Origin: DATEMK01 sp035275625
GTDB lineage: Bacteria > Bacteroidota > Bacteroidia > AKYH767-A > OLB10
NCBI GenBank assembly: GCA_035275625.1
Contig: DATEMK010000188.1
Coordinates: forward strand, 1 to 16,361
DNA length: 16,361 bases
Reading direction: 5' to 3'
Shown one piece after another: positions 1 through 6,448 of the stretch (its first letter is position 1; each line of letters begins with the position of its first letter). The position numbers and the translations under genes were made by a program. Below the pieces are notes generated by a model. It did not search any database. It was not told the origin of the DNA and saw only the letters and a list, made by a program, of their open reading frames with translations.

Positions 1-265
1 AAGCATTCCGGGTATCCGGGAAGATGTGGATCGCAAAGAGATTGTGCATTTAAAATATCTTGATGAAAATTTTGCGGAGCATGATGAATATTTTGAAGGT
101 GTTGCTGCACGGATTATTCAGCATGAATATGATCACCTCGAAGGAATTTTATTTATTGATCATCTTACAGCTTTTAAAAAACGTTTGCTTAAAGGCAAGC
201 TGAATGATATTTCTGCCGGGAAAGTAGATGTTGACTATAAAATGAAATTCGCAGCAAAAAAATAA
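1..265 (+). CDS. def: Peptide deformylase, C-terminal part (5' end outside window)
   Basis: This is the last 87 codons of a peptide deformylase, the cytoplasmic metalloenzyme that removes the formyl group from the N-terminal methionine of new proteins. The reading frame is open from base 2, and the first visible residues (SIPGIRE) directly follow where the conserved EGCLS motif with its metal-binding Cys would lie. The metal-binding and catalytic motif QHEYDHLEG is present at about 108-134, supplying the two His ligands and the catalytic Glu/Asp context. The tail is Lys-rich, as is usual. Full-length enzymes have roughly 170-190 residues, so about half is missing only because of the window edge. 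An internal ATG at 26 is not the true start. The shikimate kinase gene follows 57 bp downstream on the same strand. Identification is firm from the HEYDH motif. Confidence 0.95.
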   Translation, partial: SIPGIREDVDRKEIVHLKYLDENFAEHDEYFEGVAARIIQHEYDHLEGILFIDHLTAFKKRLLKGKLNDISAGKVDVDYKMKFAAKK

Positions 266-322
266 AAATTATTTTCATTCATTTCGACTTCAACCCCTGA
301 ATCTTAGCCCCGGAATTCCAAA

Positions 323-823
323 ATGCTAATTTACATCATCGGTTTTATGGGCAGCGGCAAAAGCACGATTGGGAAACAGCTGGCAAAAAAAATAAATCAT
401 CAATTCATAGATTTTGATGAGCTTGTTGAAGAACAATCAGGAAAAAAAATCTCTGAAATTTTTAAAGACGAAGGTCAGCAGGCGTTTCGCAATATTGAAA
501 CAGAGATTTTAAAAAACATTTCCGGATTGAAGGATACAGTGGTTTCCACCGGTGGCGGCACCCCGTGCTTTTATGATAATATGAAACTGATGAATGAAAC
601 AGGGATAACGGTTTATATCAGGATGCCTGCAGGCAGCTTGTTTCACCGGCTTGCACAATCCAAAACAAAACGCCCGCTGATCGAGGGCTTAACCGATCTG
701 AAGCTGATGGATTTTATTATGGATACATTGGCTGAGCGTGAACATTTTTATATGCAGGCGCAACACGTGGTGAAAGGGGAGAGCCTGAAAGCGGAGAAGA
801 TTTTGGAAATATTGAAAAAGTAA
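323..823 (+). CDS. aroK: Shikimate kinase
   Basis: Shikimate kinase phosphorylates shikimate at the 3-hydroxyl with ATP in the chorismate (aromatic amino acid) pathway and acts in the cytoplasm. The 166-residue length is typical of the family. Visible motifs are the Walker A loop GFMGSGKST at residues 7-15, the shikimate-binding Asp32 in IDFDE, Arg56 in the AFR segment, the glycine motif STGGGTP at about 75-81, the LID-region Arg117 in KRPLI, and a C-terminal Arg139 with a nearby Tyr. No key residue appears to be missing. The ATG at 323 lies just before the Walker A strand, leaving the usual short lead. The upstream 57 bp after def show no strong Shine-Dalgarno, as is common in Bacteroidota. 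Co-transcription with def is possible. The gene converges with the phosphoribosyltransferase gene, separated by only 18 bp. Confidence 0.95.
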   Translation: MLIYIIGFMGSGKSTIGKQLAKKINHQFIDFDELVEEQSGKKISEIFKDEGQQAFRNIETEILKNISGLKDTVVSTGGGTPCFYDNMKLMNETGITVYIRMPAGSLFHRLAQSKTKRPLIEGLTDLKLMDFIMDTLAEREHFYMQAQHVVKGESLKAEKILEILKK

Positions 824-841
824 TTGCCCGATGAAAATCAT

Positions 842-1345
842 TTAACCCAGGTACACTGCTTCTTCTTTCCCTCCAAATTCAACTGAAATATGTTCCTGCA
901 AAGTTGTTGAAAGTGTCATGCCGACATAATCAGCCATAATGGGATAACGTTTGTGATCGCGGTCAACCAAAAGAACGGTGCGGATTTTTTTCAAATCTTC
1001 GTTCAGTAATTTGCGTAAGCCGTAGATCAGTGTTTTTCCTGAATTCAAAACATCATCCACAAGGATCACTACTTTGCCTTTCATTTTTGCTGATTCCGTA
1101 TTTAGTTCAATTGCCACAGCAATATGATTGTGCTTGTCTATCTTAAGCTGCACAAGATGTGTTTTAATATCACAGATCTTGTTCAGCGCCTTTTCTATTT
1201 TTTCAGCGAGAGTAAACCCGCTTTTCAAAATGCCTACTATAAAAATTTCTTTCTCTTCAAAATTATCTTCGTAAATCTGGTAGGCAATACGGTTAATGCG
1301 CTGCTCGATTTGTTTTTTATCCAGGAGTAAAGTTTTGTCTGACAT
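842..1345 (-). CDS. Phosphoribosyltransferase, PyrR/Hpt-like type I fold
   Basis: This 167-residue cytoplasmic protein has the type I phosphoribosyltransferase signature. The PRPP-binding loop VVILVDDVLNSGKTL is at residues 92-106, and a GILKSG segment near 38-43 fits the pyrophosphate loop. The C-terminal stretch LVDRDHKRYPIMADYVG resembles the PyrR and hypoxanthine/guanine phosphoribosyltransferase families. Members transfer ribose-phosphate from PRPP to a base (uracil or purine); PyrR homologues may also regulate pyrimidine genes by RNA binding. The sequence does not let me choose between these substrates, so no symbol is given. The gene lies 73 bp downstream of the NlpC/P60 gene on the same strand and converges with aroK. 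An overlapping open frame on the opposite strand at 1124-1330 is a shadow. Confidence 0.88.
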   Translation of the reverse strand: MSDKTLLLDKKQIEQRINRIAYQIYEDNFEEKEIFIVGILKSGFTLAEKIEKALNKICDIKTHLVQLKIDKHNHIAVAIELNTESAKMKGKVVILVDDVLNSGKTLIYGLRKLLNEDLKKIRTVLLVDRDHKRYPIMADYVGMTLSTTLQEHISVEFGGKEEAVYLG

Positions 1346-1418
1346 TTGATTAGTTGATCAATTAATTAAATTAAATAGGTTTATCAGCTAAACCAAAAAC
1401 GAGAAACCAGAAACTTGC

Positions 1419-1955
1419 TCAATCCACCCTTCCTCCGCCAGCATAATGCTTTTTATAATAAGGTTCATCAAGATCGCTGATGGTAACACCGTTTGAAGTA
1501 CTGCTGTGGGCAAATTTACGATCTCCGAGGTAAAGTCCGACATGTGAAACCTTACGGTGATTGATTTTAAAAAAAACAAGATCGCCTTCTTTTAATTTAT
1601 TTTTTGAAAGATGATGCGAAGTTTTGAATAAATCTCTTGAATTTCCATTTAACAGAATACCATATACACTGCGATAAATCATATTTACAAACCCTGAACA
1701 ATCAATTCCTTTTTCGTTTTTACCTGAATAACAGTAAGGAGTACCGAGCCATTCAGCAATAGTATCATACAAAGCGGAATTAAAAATACCAGGAACTTCA
1801 AACCCGAAAACCTGTGAGAAATATCCCTGTTTATATTCAGTAAGCATATTTGTTTTTGCGGGTGCTGTTGATTTTTCCTTTTTCTGTGAATGAGCGGTAA
1901 AAGTTAACATCACACAACAAACAGCCGTCACAATATGTTTCTTTAGTTTTTTCAT
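1419..1955 (-). CDS. Exported NlpC/P60-family peptidoglycan peptidase
   Basis: This 178-residue protein belongs to the NlpC/P60 (C40) cysteine peptidases, which usually cleave peptide cross-bridges or stems of peptidoglycan in the periplasm. The N-terminus has a basic start (KKLKKH) and a hydrophobic segment to about residue 20 ending AHSQ, a signal peptide. The catalytic domain runs from about 60 to the end. Cys86 lies in IDCSGF, His138 in SHVGLYLGD, and His150 in FAHSS is the likely third residue. A GTPYCYSG segment at 71-78 matches the usual G-x-P-Y-x-x-G-G lead-in, although the second Gly of that motif reads as Lys here. The protein is compact with no added SH3 domain, so it may be a housekeeping endopeptidase. 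It may share a transcript with the phosphoribosyltransferase gene downstream, but the functions look unrelated. Confidence 0.92.
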   Translation of the reverse strand: MKKLKKHIVTAVCCVMLTFTAHSQKKEKSTAPAKTNMLTEYKQGYFSQVFGFEVPGIFNSALYDTIAEWLGTPYCYSGKNEKGIDCSGFVNMIYRSVYGILLNGNSRDLFKTSHHLSKNKLKEGDLVFFKINHRKVSHVGLYLGDRKFAHSSTSNGVTISDLDEPYYKKHYAGGGRVD

Positions 1956-2044
1956 CCGGTTTACGAAAATACTAAACGAAAAAAAGCGGGTTTATTATAT
2001 AGTCGTTAATTATTAACTGTTAAATGTTAATCGTCAGCCGGGAA

Positions 2045-2563
2045 TTACAAATATCTTTCTTTGATCACTTCTGCATGATGAAGCTCGTGACCGGCTATTG
2101 AATAACCTATTGCTTTTACAGAAATTTCAACTTCATTTGCAATTCCTTTTCGTAATATCATTTCCTCATCAAAGCTTTTAAATAAGCGGAGTGTTGATTC
2201 CCTCACAGCATCAAACTCATCCATTAATTCTGAAAAAGTTCTTTGCCCGGCATTAGATGCTATGGCCCAGTCATTTTCTTCAAAAGCAGGTAAAGGAGTT
2301 TTGTCATTCCTTGCAAAGCACAATGCGCGGTAAGCAAAGACTCTTTCACCATCCGCCAGGTGCCCGATTATTTCTTTGATGGTCCATTTACCGGGAGCGT
2401 ACCGGTAATTAAGCTTCTCTTCAGAAACATTTTTTAATACATCTTTTGTTTGCTGATGAATTTCTGTGAGGCTTTTTATAAGATCATCACCTTTTACTTT
2501 GCGAATATACGTGCCGTAGTAGCCGGGATAATCTGCGGGCAGGGGAGAAGTTATTTTTATCAT
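2045..2563 (-). CDS. DinB-superfamily (DinB_2) protein
   Basis: This 172-residue protein has the four-helix DinB/YfiT-like fold, which binds a divalent metal through three histidines. Candidate ligands are His68 in IIGHLADGER and His159 plus His163 in AGHELHHAEVI, in the usual H...HxxxH arrangement. The segment APGKWTIKEIIGHL at 56-69 is highly typical of the DinB_2 family. Some relatives are thiol-dependent S-transferases (bacillithiol or mycothiol); others have no known activity. The substrate here is unknown. There is no signal peptide, so it should be cytoplasmic. Its ATG overlaps the TGA stop of an rlmD-like gene remnant (ATGA, 2560-2563), suggesting the gene was once the second gene of an operon whose first gene has been largely lost. 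Confidence 0.88.
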   Translation of the reverse strand: MIKITSPLPADYPGYYGTYIRKVKGDDLIKSLTEIHQQTKDVLKNVSEEKLNYRYAPGKWTIKEIIGHLADGERVFAYRALCFARNDKTPLPAFEENDWAIASNAGQRTFSELMDEFDAVRESTLRLFKSFDEEMILRKGIANEVEISVKAIGYSIAGHELHHAEVIKERYL

Positions 2564-2652
2564 AATTTTATTTTCAGCAAAATTACATTTTCCACATGAT
2601 GTGTATGCAAAAACATATTCACCGCCTGTGATTTTATTAATTGCGTACTTTC
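2560..2652 (-). pseudogene. 3'-end remnant of an rlmD-like RNA methyltransferase gene
   Basis: On the minus strand this stretch encodes a peptide from LIKSQAVNMF through THHVENVILL to LKIKL, followed by TGA. This matches 20 of 26 C-terminal residues of the intact RlmD encoded at 11656-13050. By hand alignment the DNA is about 84% identical over 70 bp to 11671-11740, including one inserted base near 2642 that would shift the frame. The conserved Pro before the HTHH motif has become Leu. Everything upstream of these ~28 codons is absent and is replaced by a palindromic repeat starting around 2641-2652. The stop overlaps the DinB start by 4 bp. It is best read as the decayed end of a second copy or paralogue. 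An alternative is a short duplication from the intact gene. Confidence 0.75.
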
Positions 2653-2725
2653 AGGGTCTTCCCTGCCGATAGCTATCGGGACTGCGGAGACCCTGGAAAA
2701 CCGGAGATAAAAATATACTTTTTAA
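2641..2725. repeat. Palindromic intergenic repeat, copy 1
   Basis: This ~85 bp element has a 14 bp perfect palindrome CCGATAGCTATCGG at 2666-2679 nested in an outer inverted pair, CAGGGTCT at 2652-2659 and AGACCCTG at 2688-2695. It is followed by ACCGGAGATAAAAA and ending CTTTTTAA. Copy 2 at 8909-8990 matches it at roughly 80% by hand, in the same orientation. No reading frame is supported. The fold would form a long hairpin on either strand, so it could be a REP/MITE-like mobile hairpin. In this position it could also affect transcripts ending after the gene at 2761-4038. The element begins where the rlmD-like remnant stops. Confidence 0.72.
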
Positions 2726-2760
2726 GGACAGGGGAAGACTCTGCCCGGACAAAAATCTTT

Positions 2761-4038
2761 TTAATTCTTCGTGAATATTATTCCTGATAAATATTCGTAT
2801 GTCCGTATGCGGATAAAATATTCCCCTGAGGCAAGTCCGGATGTTGGCAAAGCAATCAAATGTTCTCCCTTGGAATAATAGCTGTTAACAGGCTGCATTA
2901 TATATTTTCCATCCATGGTAAATAATTCAGCCATCAGCTTGGTTGACTGATAAAGATCAGTATATAATGTGTAATGAATATTATCGTTGCTCCGCAATTC
3001 AAAAATATGTTTTGGCCGGTAAATTTCAGGTACATTGCTGAAGATAGAATCAGGATGATATTTGTAAATGGTGACGCCTGACGCTATTGCAGTTTTGTTG
3101 CTGAATACATAGATGCGGTCAATAGCATAGCCCATATTTATATCATTCCATGTTGTTCCTCCGTCAGTGCTGTAGGTCATGCCGGCAAAATGCTGGTCAC
3201 CGGTAAACATCAGCGTATCATCTATACTTGCAATTCCGCCTATATTTGTCACACTGCTTCCATTGAGATTATACTCCTGCCAGGTATAGCCGGTATCGAG
3301 CGTTTTAAAATATAACCCGGCAGTAAAACTTTCATTGGAAGCAAGGCCTATACCGTTAGCCTGCATAAAAATTTTCCAGCAATAGGTGCTGGCATAATTA
3401 GAAACAGCCACTTGCTGCCAGGTCAGGCCTCCATCGTTTGTGCGAAGAATATTTCCATGTTCATTAGTCGCTGCCGTGGATGAACCGGTTACAATAATAT
3501 TAAGTGAGTCAATAATAAAACAATCAATAAGGAACTCGCACCAGGTTGAAAAATCATGATACGTCCATGTTTGGCCGTAATCTTTTGAGATAACTGCATA
3601 AGCCGGAGAATTTACAGATCCTACCGCTACTATCATGCTGTCTTTATGCGCAATCCCGCAAATCCCTGTATTTATGCCGGGCAATAAACTGTCAACAGGC
3701 GACCATGATGCACCTCCATCTTTTGAAACATTAAAATAATTATTGCCAAAAGGATACAGGCAACCCATAAACCCAAGTGTATCATTCACAAAATCTAAAG
3801 ACCGGATATAATCAAAAGCTCCGGTTGAACCGCCATACACCATACTCCACGTATTCCCTCCATCAGTTGTTTTATAAATTGTATCACCCTGACCAATCCA
3901 GGCAACAGAATCATTAATAAAATTTATATCCTCAAACCTGCCTGAAAAAGGGGCGCCAGGCACCGGGTACCATCCATAATTTTGCGCACTTAAAAATTTT
4001 ACTGTAAACAGCAGGAATAATAAGGAGAGGTTTTTCAT
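2761..4038 (-). CDS. T9SS-exported Asp-box/YCF48-type beta-propeller protein
   Basis: This 425-residue protein starts with a signal peptide (residues 1-19, ending FLSAQ) and has at least six Asp-box-like repeats of the form S/T-x-D-x-G-x-T-W. Examples are TTDGGNTWS near 57, SKDGGASWS, SKDYGQTWT, TNDGGLTWQ, TLDTGYTWQ and STDGGTTWN. These repeats are typical of sialidase-like and YCF48/photosystem-stability-type propellers. No sialidase catalytic residues can be identified, so an enzymatic role is not supported. The last ~80 residues (AELFTMDGKYIM, then LASGEYFIRI) form a type A-like T9SS sorting domain, implying export and surface attachment or release. It is the last gene of the minus-strand run containing the TPR lipoprotein and the LytS/LytTR pair, and has a separate promoter-like sequence at 4105-4137. 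A related propeller is at 7678-8895. Confidence 0.85.
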   Translation of the reverse strand: MKNLSLLFLLFTVKFLSAQNYGWYPVPGAPFSGRFEDINFINDSVAWIGQGDTIYKTTDGGNTWSMVYGGSTGAFDYIRSLDFVNDTLGFMGCLYPFGNNYFNVSKDGGASWSPVDSLLPGINTGICGIAHKDSMIVAVGSVNSPAYAVISKDYGQTWTYHDFSTWCEFLIDCFIIDSLNIIVTGSSTAATNEHGNILRTNDGGLTWQQVAVSNYASTYCWKIFMQANGIGLASNESFTAGLYFKTLDTGYTWQEYNLNGSSVTNIGGIASIDDTLMFTGDQHFAGMTYSTDGGTTWNDINMGYAIDRIYVFSNKTAIASGVTIYKYHPDSIFSNVPEIYRPKHIFELRSNDNIHYTLYTDLYQSTKLMAELFTMDGKYIMQPVNSYYSKGEHLIALPTSGLASGEYFIRIRTYEYLSGIIFTKN

Positions 4039-4104
4039 AATTCAGTATTTAGTTTTTTGTAACAGATGTCGAGGCAGATATTTAATTCACTTCGTTATGC
4101 CTGT

Positions 4105-4137
4105 CAAAGTTAATATATCCCCTATGACGAGCAGCAA
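4105..4137 (-). promoter_or_regulatory. Bacteroidota-type promoter for the propeller gene at 2761-4038
   Basis: On the minus strand TTG (4137-4135), a 22 bp spacer, and TAACTTTG (4112-4105) fit the Bacteroidota consensus TTG-N17-23-TAnnTTTG. Transcription would start near 4099, giving a leader of about 60 nt before the ATG at 4038. The -33 element sits at the very edge of intergenic repeat A (4136-4223). Confidence 0.45.
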
Positions 4138-4223
4138 TTATATTTTTTTGGTTTTTAAAGTATTGACATCTTCAAAATTTCAGCGTCTTCGCGAAATGGC
4201 GAAAGACAATGAAAGTATAGAAA
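4136..4223. repeat. Intergenic repeat A (pairs with 5579-5665)
   Basis: About 88 bp matches the stretch at 5579-5665 at about 90% identity by hand alignment, with one T-tract length difference and eight substitutions. The core contains GGTTTTTAAAGTATTGA and AGCGTCTTCGCGAAATG, including the 8 bp palindrome TTCGCGAA (4188-4195). It lies between two minus-strand genes and ends at a promoter-like sequence on the propeller gene side. No peptide is conserved between copies. Confidence 0.75.
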
Positions 4224-4311
4224 ATAAAATTTAAAACCTTTTCTCATCACCGAAGTTTTCCGAATCCCCGAAATGGGAAGACTCAAAAAGTACACAAAAG
4301 TGGCGGTTATT

Positions 4312-5475
4312 CTATTTTATTTGAATGCCTGATTTTGTCAGGCTGTCTTTTAAAGCGGTATACAAAATCCGGTAATTTTCTTCCCTTTTCTTCTCTCCTT
4401 TTTTTGAAAAATAATTCTGGCTGTAATTGTAAAAATTTAACTTATCAAGCCAATAAACAGCTTCACATTTAATCATTGTATTGTTAGCAGTATAAGAATT
4501 ATACGCTTCTCTAAGTTTTTTATCTGCCAGGTACAGACGAAAACAAAAATTATTAATTCCGAATAATCTGAATGTATCGCTGACAGTTTCCCAAAATTCC
4601 TTTGCCTTCTTTAAATAGTATATTGCTGAATCTTTTTTATTTTCATCTTCATAAACTGAAGCAAGATCAAAATAACTCACGGCAGTACCGAATTTGTAAT
4701 TTCTTGATTCAAATTTATTAATGGCTTTCCAGATAGATCCTTTTGCTTCATCAAATTTATGCAGCTTTCCCTGCAGCATTCCAAGGTACTTTATATTGTT
4801 TGCTTCGCCTAATGTATCATTCATTTGTTCCCAATATACTAATGCTTTCTTCATATATTCTTCTGCTTTGGAAGGATTATCTTTTTTTTCATAATAAGCA
4901 AAGGCTATATTCTGCGTTGAAAAACCTGCCCATCTTGTATCTCCCAATTTTGAAAACAAATCAGCGGCTGCATTATTATACTCAATGGATTTATCCGGAT
5001 ATTTATCATAATAAAATTGGGCAAGTTTTGTGAGTGCTGAAGCATGTTTCGGTTCATTCTTGATTTTCACAGCAATTGAATCAGCCATCAGCAGCCTGTT
5101 CAGGATAGCAGAATCATTATCCATCATATAATCAGACAATAAATACAGGTTCACTTTAACTGAATCATTTTCTGTTTTATGAGCCGCCACCTCAAATTCA
5201 GAATAATATTTTGTTGCCGAATCAGGGTGAATGTTAAGAAAATATTTTGTGTATAAATAAAGCAGCTGTGCATGCGCTAAAGGGCTGTTTTGAAATGACT
5301 GCTTTATTGTGTTCATCTCAATGCCTGTCAAAGAAGTATCATGTTTATTTAACCGTTCCGATAACGAGGTTAAAATACTCTCTTCTGCAGGCGTAAGATT
5401 ATCACCCGATTTCTCCTGGTTGTTATTACACGAAGCAGAAAATAAAAAAATAAAGCAAATAATAAGCTTCTTCAT
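4312..5475 (-). CDS. TPR-repeat lipoprotein
   Basis: Read from the ATG at 5475 this is a 387-residue protein. Its start, MKKLIICFIFLFSASCNNN, is a classical lipoprotein signal peptide with the lipid-attachment Cys after SAS. An upstream in-frame ATG at 5529 has a GGAG three bases before it, but it would bury this signal behind 18 polar residues, so I prefer the later start. The central and C-terminal parts contain about four tetratricopeptide repeats with ~40-residue spacing. Recognisable segments are AFAYYEKKDNPSKAEEYMKK, LGMLQGKLHKFDEA and LASVYEDENKKDSAIYYLKK. TPRs bind partner proteins; the partner is not evident here. The gene lies downstream of the LytS/LytTR genes on the same strand, across a 247 bp gap that holds repeat B and a separate promoter-like sequence. 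A sensory or accessory role with that pair is plausible but inferred only from position. Confidence 0.82.
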   Translation of the reverse strand: MKKLIICFIFLFSASCNNNQEKSGDNLTPAEESILTSLSERLNKHDTSLTGIEMNTIKQSFQNSPLAHAQLLYLYTKYFLNIHPDSATKYYSEFEVAAHKTENDSVKVNLYLLSDYMMDNDSAILNRLLMADSIAVKIKNEPKHASALTKLAQFYYDKYPDKSIEYNNAAADLFSKLGDTRWAGFSTQNIAFAYYEKKDNPSKAEEYMKKALVYWEQMNDTLGEANNIKYLGMLQGKLHKFDEAKGSIWKAINKFESRNYKFGTAVSYFDLASVYEDENKKDSAIYYLKKAKEFWETVSDTFRLFGINNFCFRLYLADKKLREAYNSYTANNTMIKCEAVYWLDKLNFYNYSQNYFSKKGEKKREENYRILYTALKDSLTKSGIQIK

Positions 5476-5570
5476 GTTTTTTCGATCAGGGTTATCACAT
5501 TGAAGAATAAATTTTTTTTGTAGTTTCATAGTCTCCGTCTTTTCACAGGACTATGAATCGGGTTTAATGT

Positions 5571-5602
5571 CAAAAGTAAATTATATTTTTTGGTTTTTAA
5601 AG
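5571..5602 (-). promoter_or_regulatory. Putative promoter of the TPR lipoprotein gene
   Basis: TACTTTTG on the minus strand (5578-5571) matches the -7 consensus TAnnTTTG. The -33 region, 19-20 bp upstream, reads TTTA/CTTT and is only a partial match. It falls inside repeat B, so the repeat would supply part of the promoter. The predicted start near 5565 gives a leader of about 90 nt to the preferred ATG at 5475. Confidence 0.35.
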
Positions 5603-5665
5603 TATTGATATCTTCAAAATCTCAGCGTCTTCGCGAAATGTCGCAAGGCTCTGAAAGTACAGAAA
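5579..5665. repeat. Intergenic repeat B (pairs with 4136-4223)
   Basis: This 87 bp stretch is the second copy of the element at 4136-4223, in the same orientation and at about 90% identity. It again contains the TTCGCGAA palindrome (5630-5637). It lies between the LytTR gene and the TPR gene. Like copy A, it ends directly against a TAnnTTTG-type promoter reading away from it on the minus strand. Confidence 0.75.
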
Positions 5666-5722
5666 TCTTTTATGCTATTCTTGTTGTAATTTAACCGGTC
5701 TGCTCTTAATTATCAGTCACGG

Positions 5723-6448
5723 TTATTTTCTCTTAATTAATTTTCCGGTGAGTGCTTTTTCCTGGAATGCTTCTTTGTATTGTGCTCCGAGTGGCAACTC
5801 TGTTTTACCGATAAAAACTTCTTGATTACTGAAAGAAGCTACCTTATCAAAATTTACAAAATGTGATTTACTGATCCTGATAAAGGGATGCTTGGGTAAT
5901 TGCTCTTCCAATGTTTTAAGATTCATAGCCACAATTGCCTTCTCATTGTTGTAAAAGATAATGCTGTAATCCTTTAATGCATCCACGTACAAGATATCTC
6001 TGAAAAAAATTTTTACATACTTTTTTTCGGAGCGCACAAAGAAATAATCTGATGTTCCTTCTTCTATTTTCAGAAATTTTTCAGAAGCAGCTGCATGTAA
6101 AAATAGTTCCGCCTTGCTCACCGCCTTAAAGAAACGGTCAGCCCTTATGGGCTTCACTAAATAGTCAATCACATTAAATTCAAATGCCTCTAAAGCATAT
6201 TCAGGAAAAGCAGTAGTGAGGATTACGGGTGTTTGTTTTTGCCTCACCCTTAAATATTCCAGGCCGTTTATTCCGGGCATTTGTATATCGGTAAAGATTA
6301 AATCAACCGGATGCGAGTTTAAATACTTATCGGCACTCAAAACATTACTGAAATTTTCAACAAGCTGTAATGTGTCAACAGTATCAATCAGCAATTTCAT
6401 CCCTTCACGGGCAAGTGGCTCATCGTCTATTACTATACATTTTATCAT
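5723..6448 (-). CDS. LytTR-family response regulator
   Basis: This 241-residue cytoplasmic transcription regulator has two domains. The receiver domain (about 1-120) has acidic pocket residues Asp8 and Asp9 in VIDDEPLAR, the phospho-acceptor Asp54 in FTDIQMPGING, Thr79 and Lys99-Pro100 in YLVKP. The C-terminal LytTR DNA-binding domain (about 137-236) contains KKYVKIFFRDILYVDALKDY and HPFIRISKSHFVNFDKV, both typical of the family. All residues needed for phosphorylation are present. Its ATG overlaps the stop of the kinase gene by 4 bp (6445-6448), so the two are translationally coupled and form a cognate pair. LytTR proteins generally bind pairs of direct repeats upstream of targets; the flanking intergenic regions are the obvious places to look, but I could not define a site. 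Confidence 0.95.
   Translation of the reverse strand: MIKCIVIDDEPLAREGMKLLIDTVDTLQLVENFSNVLSADKYLNSHPVDLIFTDIQMPGINGLEYLRVRQKQTPVILTTAFPEYALEAFEFNVIDYLVKPIRADRFFKAVSKAELFLHAAASEKFLKIEEGTSDYFFVRSEKKYVKIFFRDILYVDALKDYSIIFYNNEKAIVAMNLKTLEEQLPKHPFIRISKSHFVNFDKVASFSNQEVFIGKTELPLGAQYKEAFQEKALTGKLIKRK

Noticed and set aside
1124..1330. Plus-strand open frame over the phosphoribosyltransferase gene
   Set aside because: It is antisense to a gene with clear family motifs; its product is low-complexity and hydrophobic/aromatic without any domain.
5476..5529. 18-codon N-terminal extension of the TPR lipoprotein from the ATG at 5529
   Set aside because: A GGAG lies just upstream, but the extension would place polar residues before a complete lipoprotein signal peptide, and Bacteroidota rarely depend on Shine-Dalgarno sequences.
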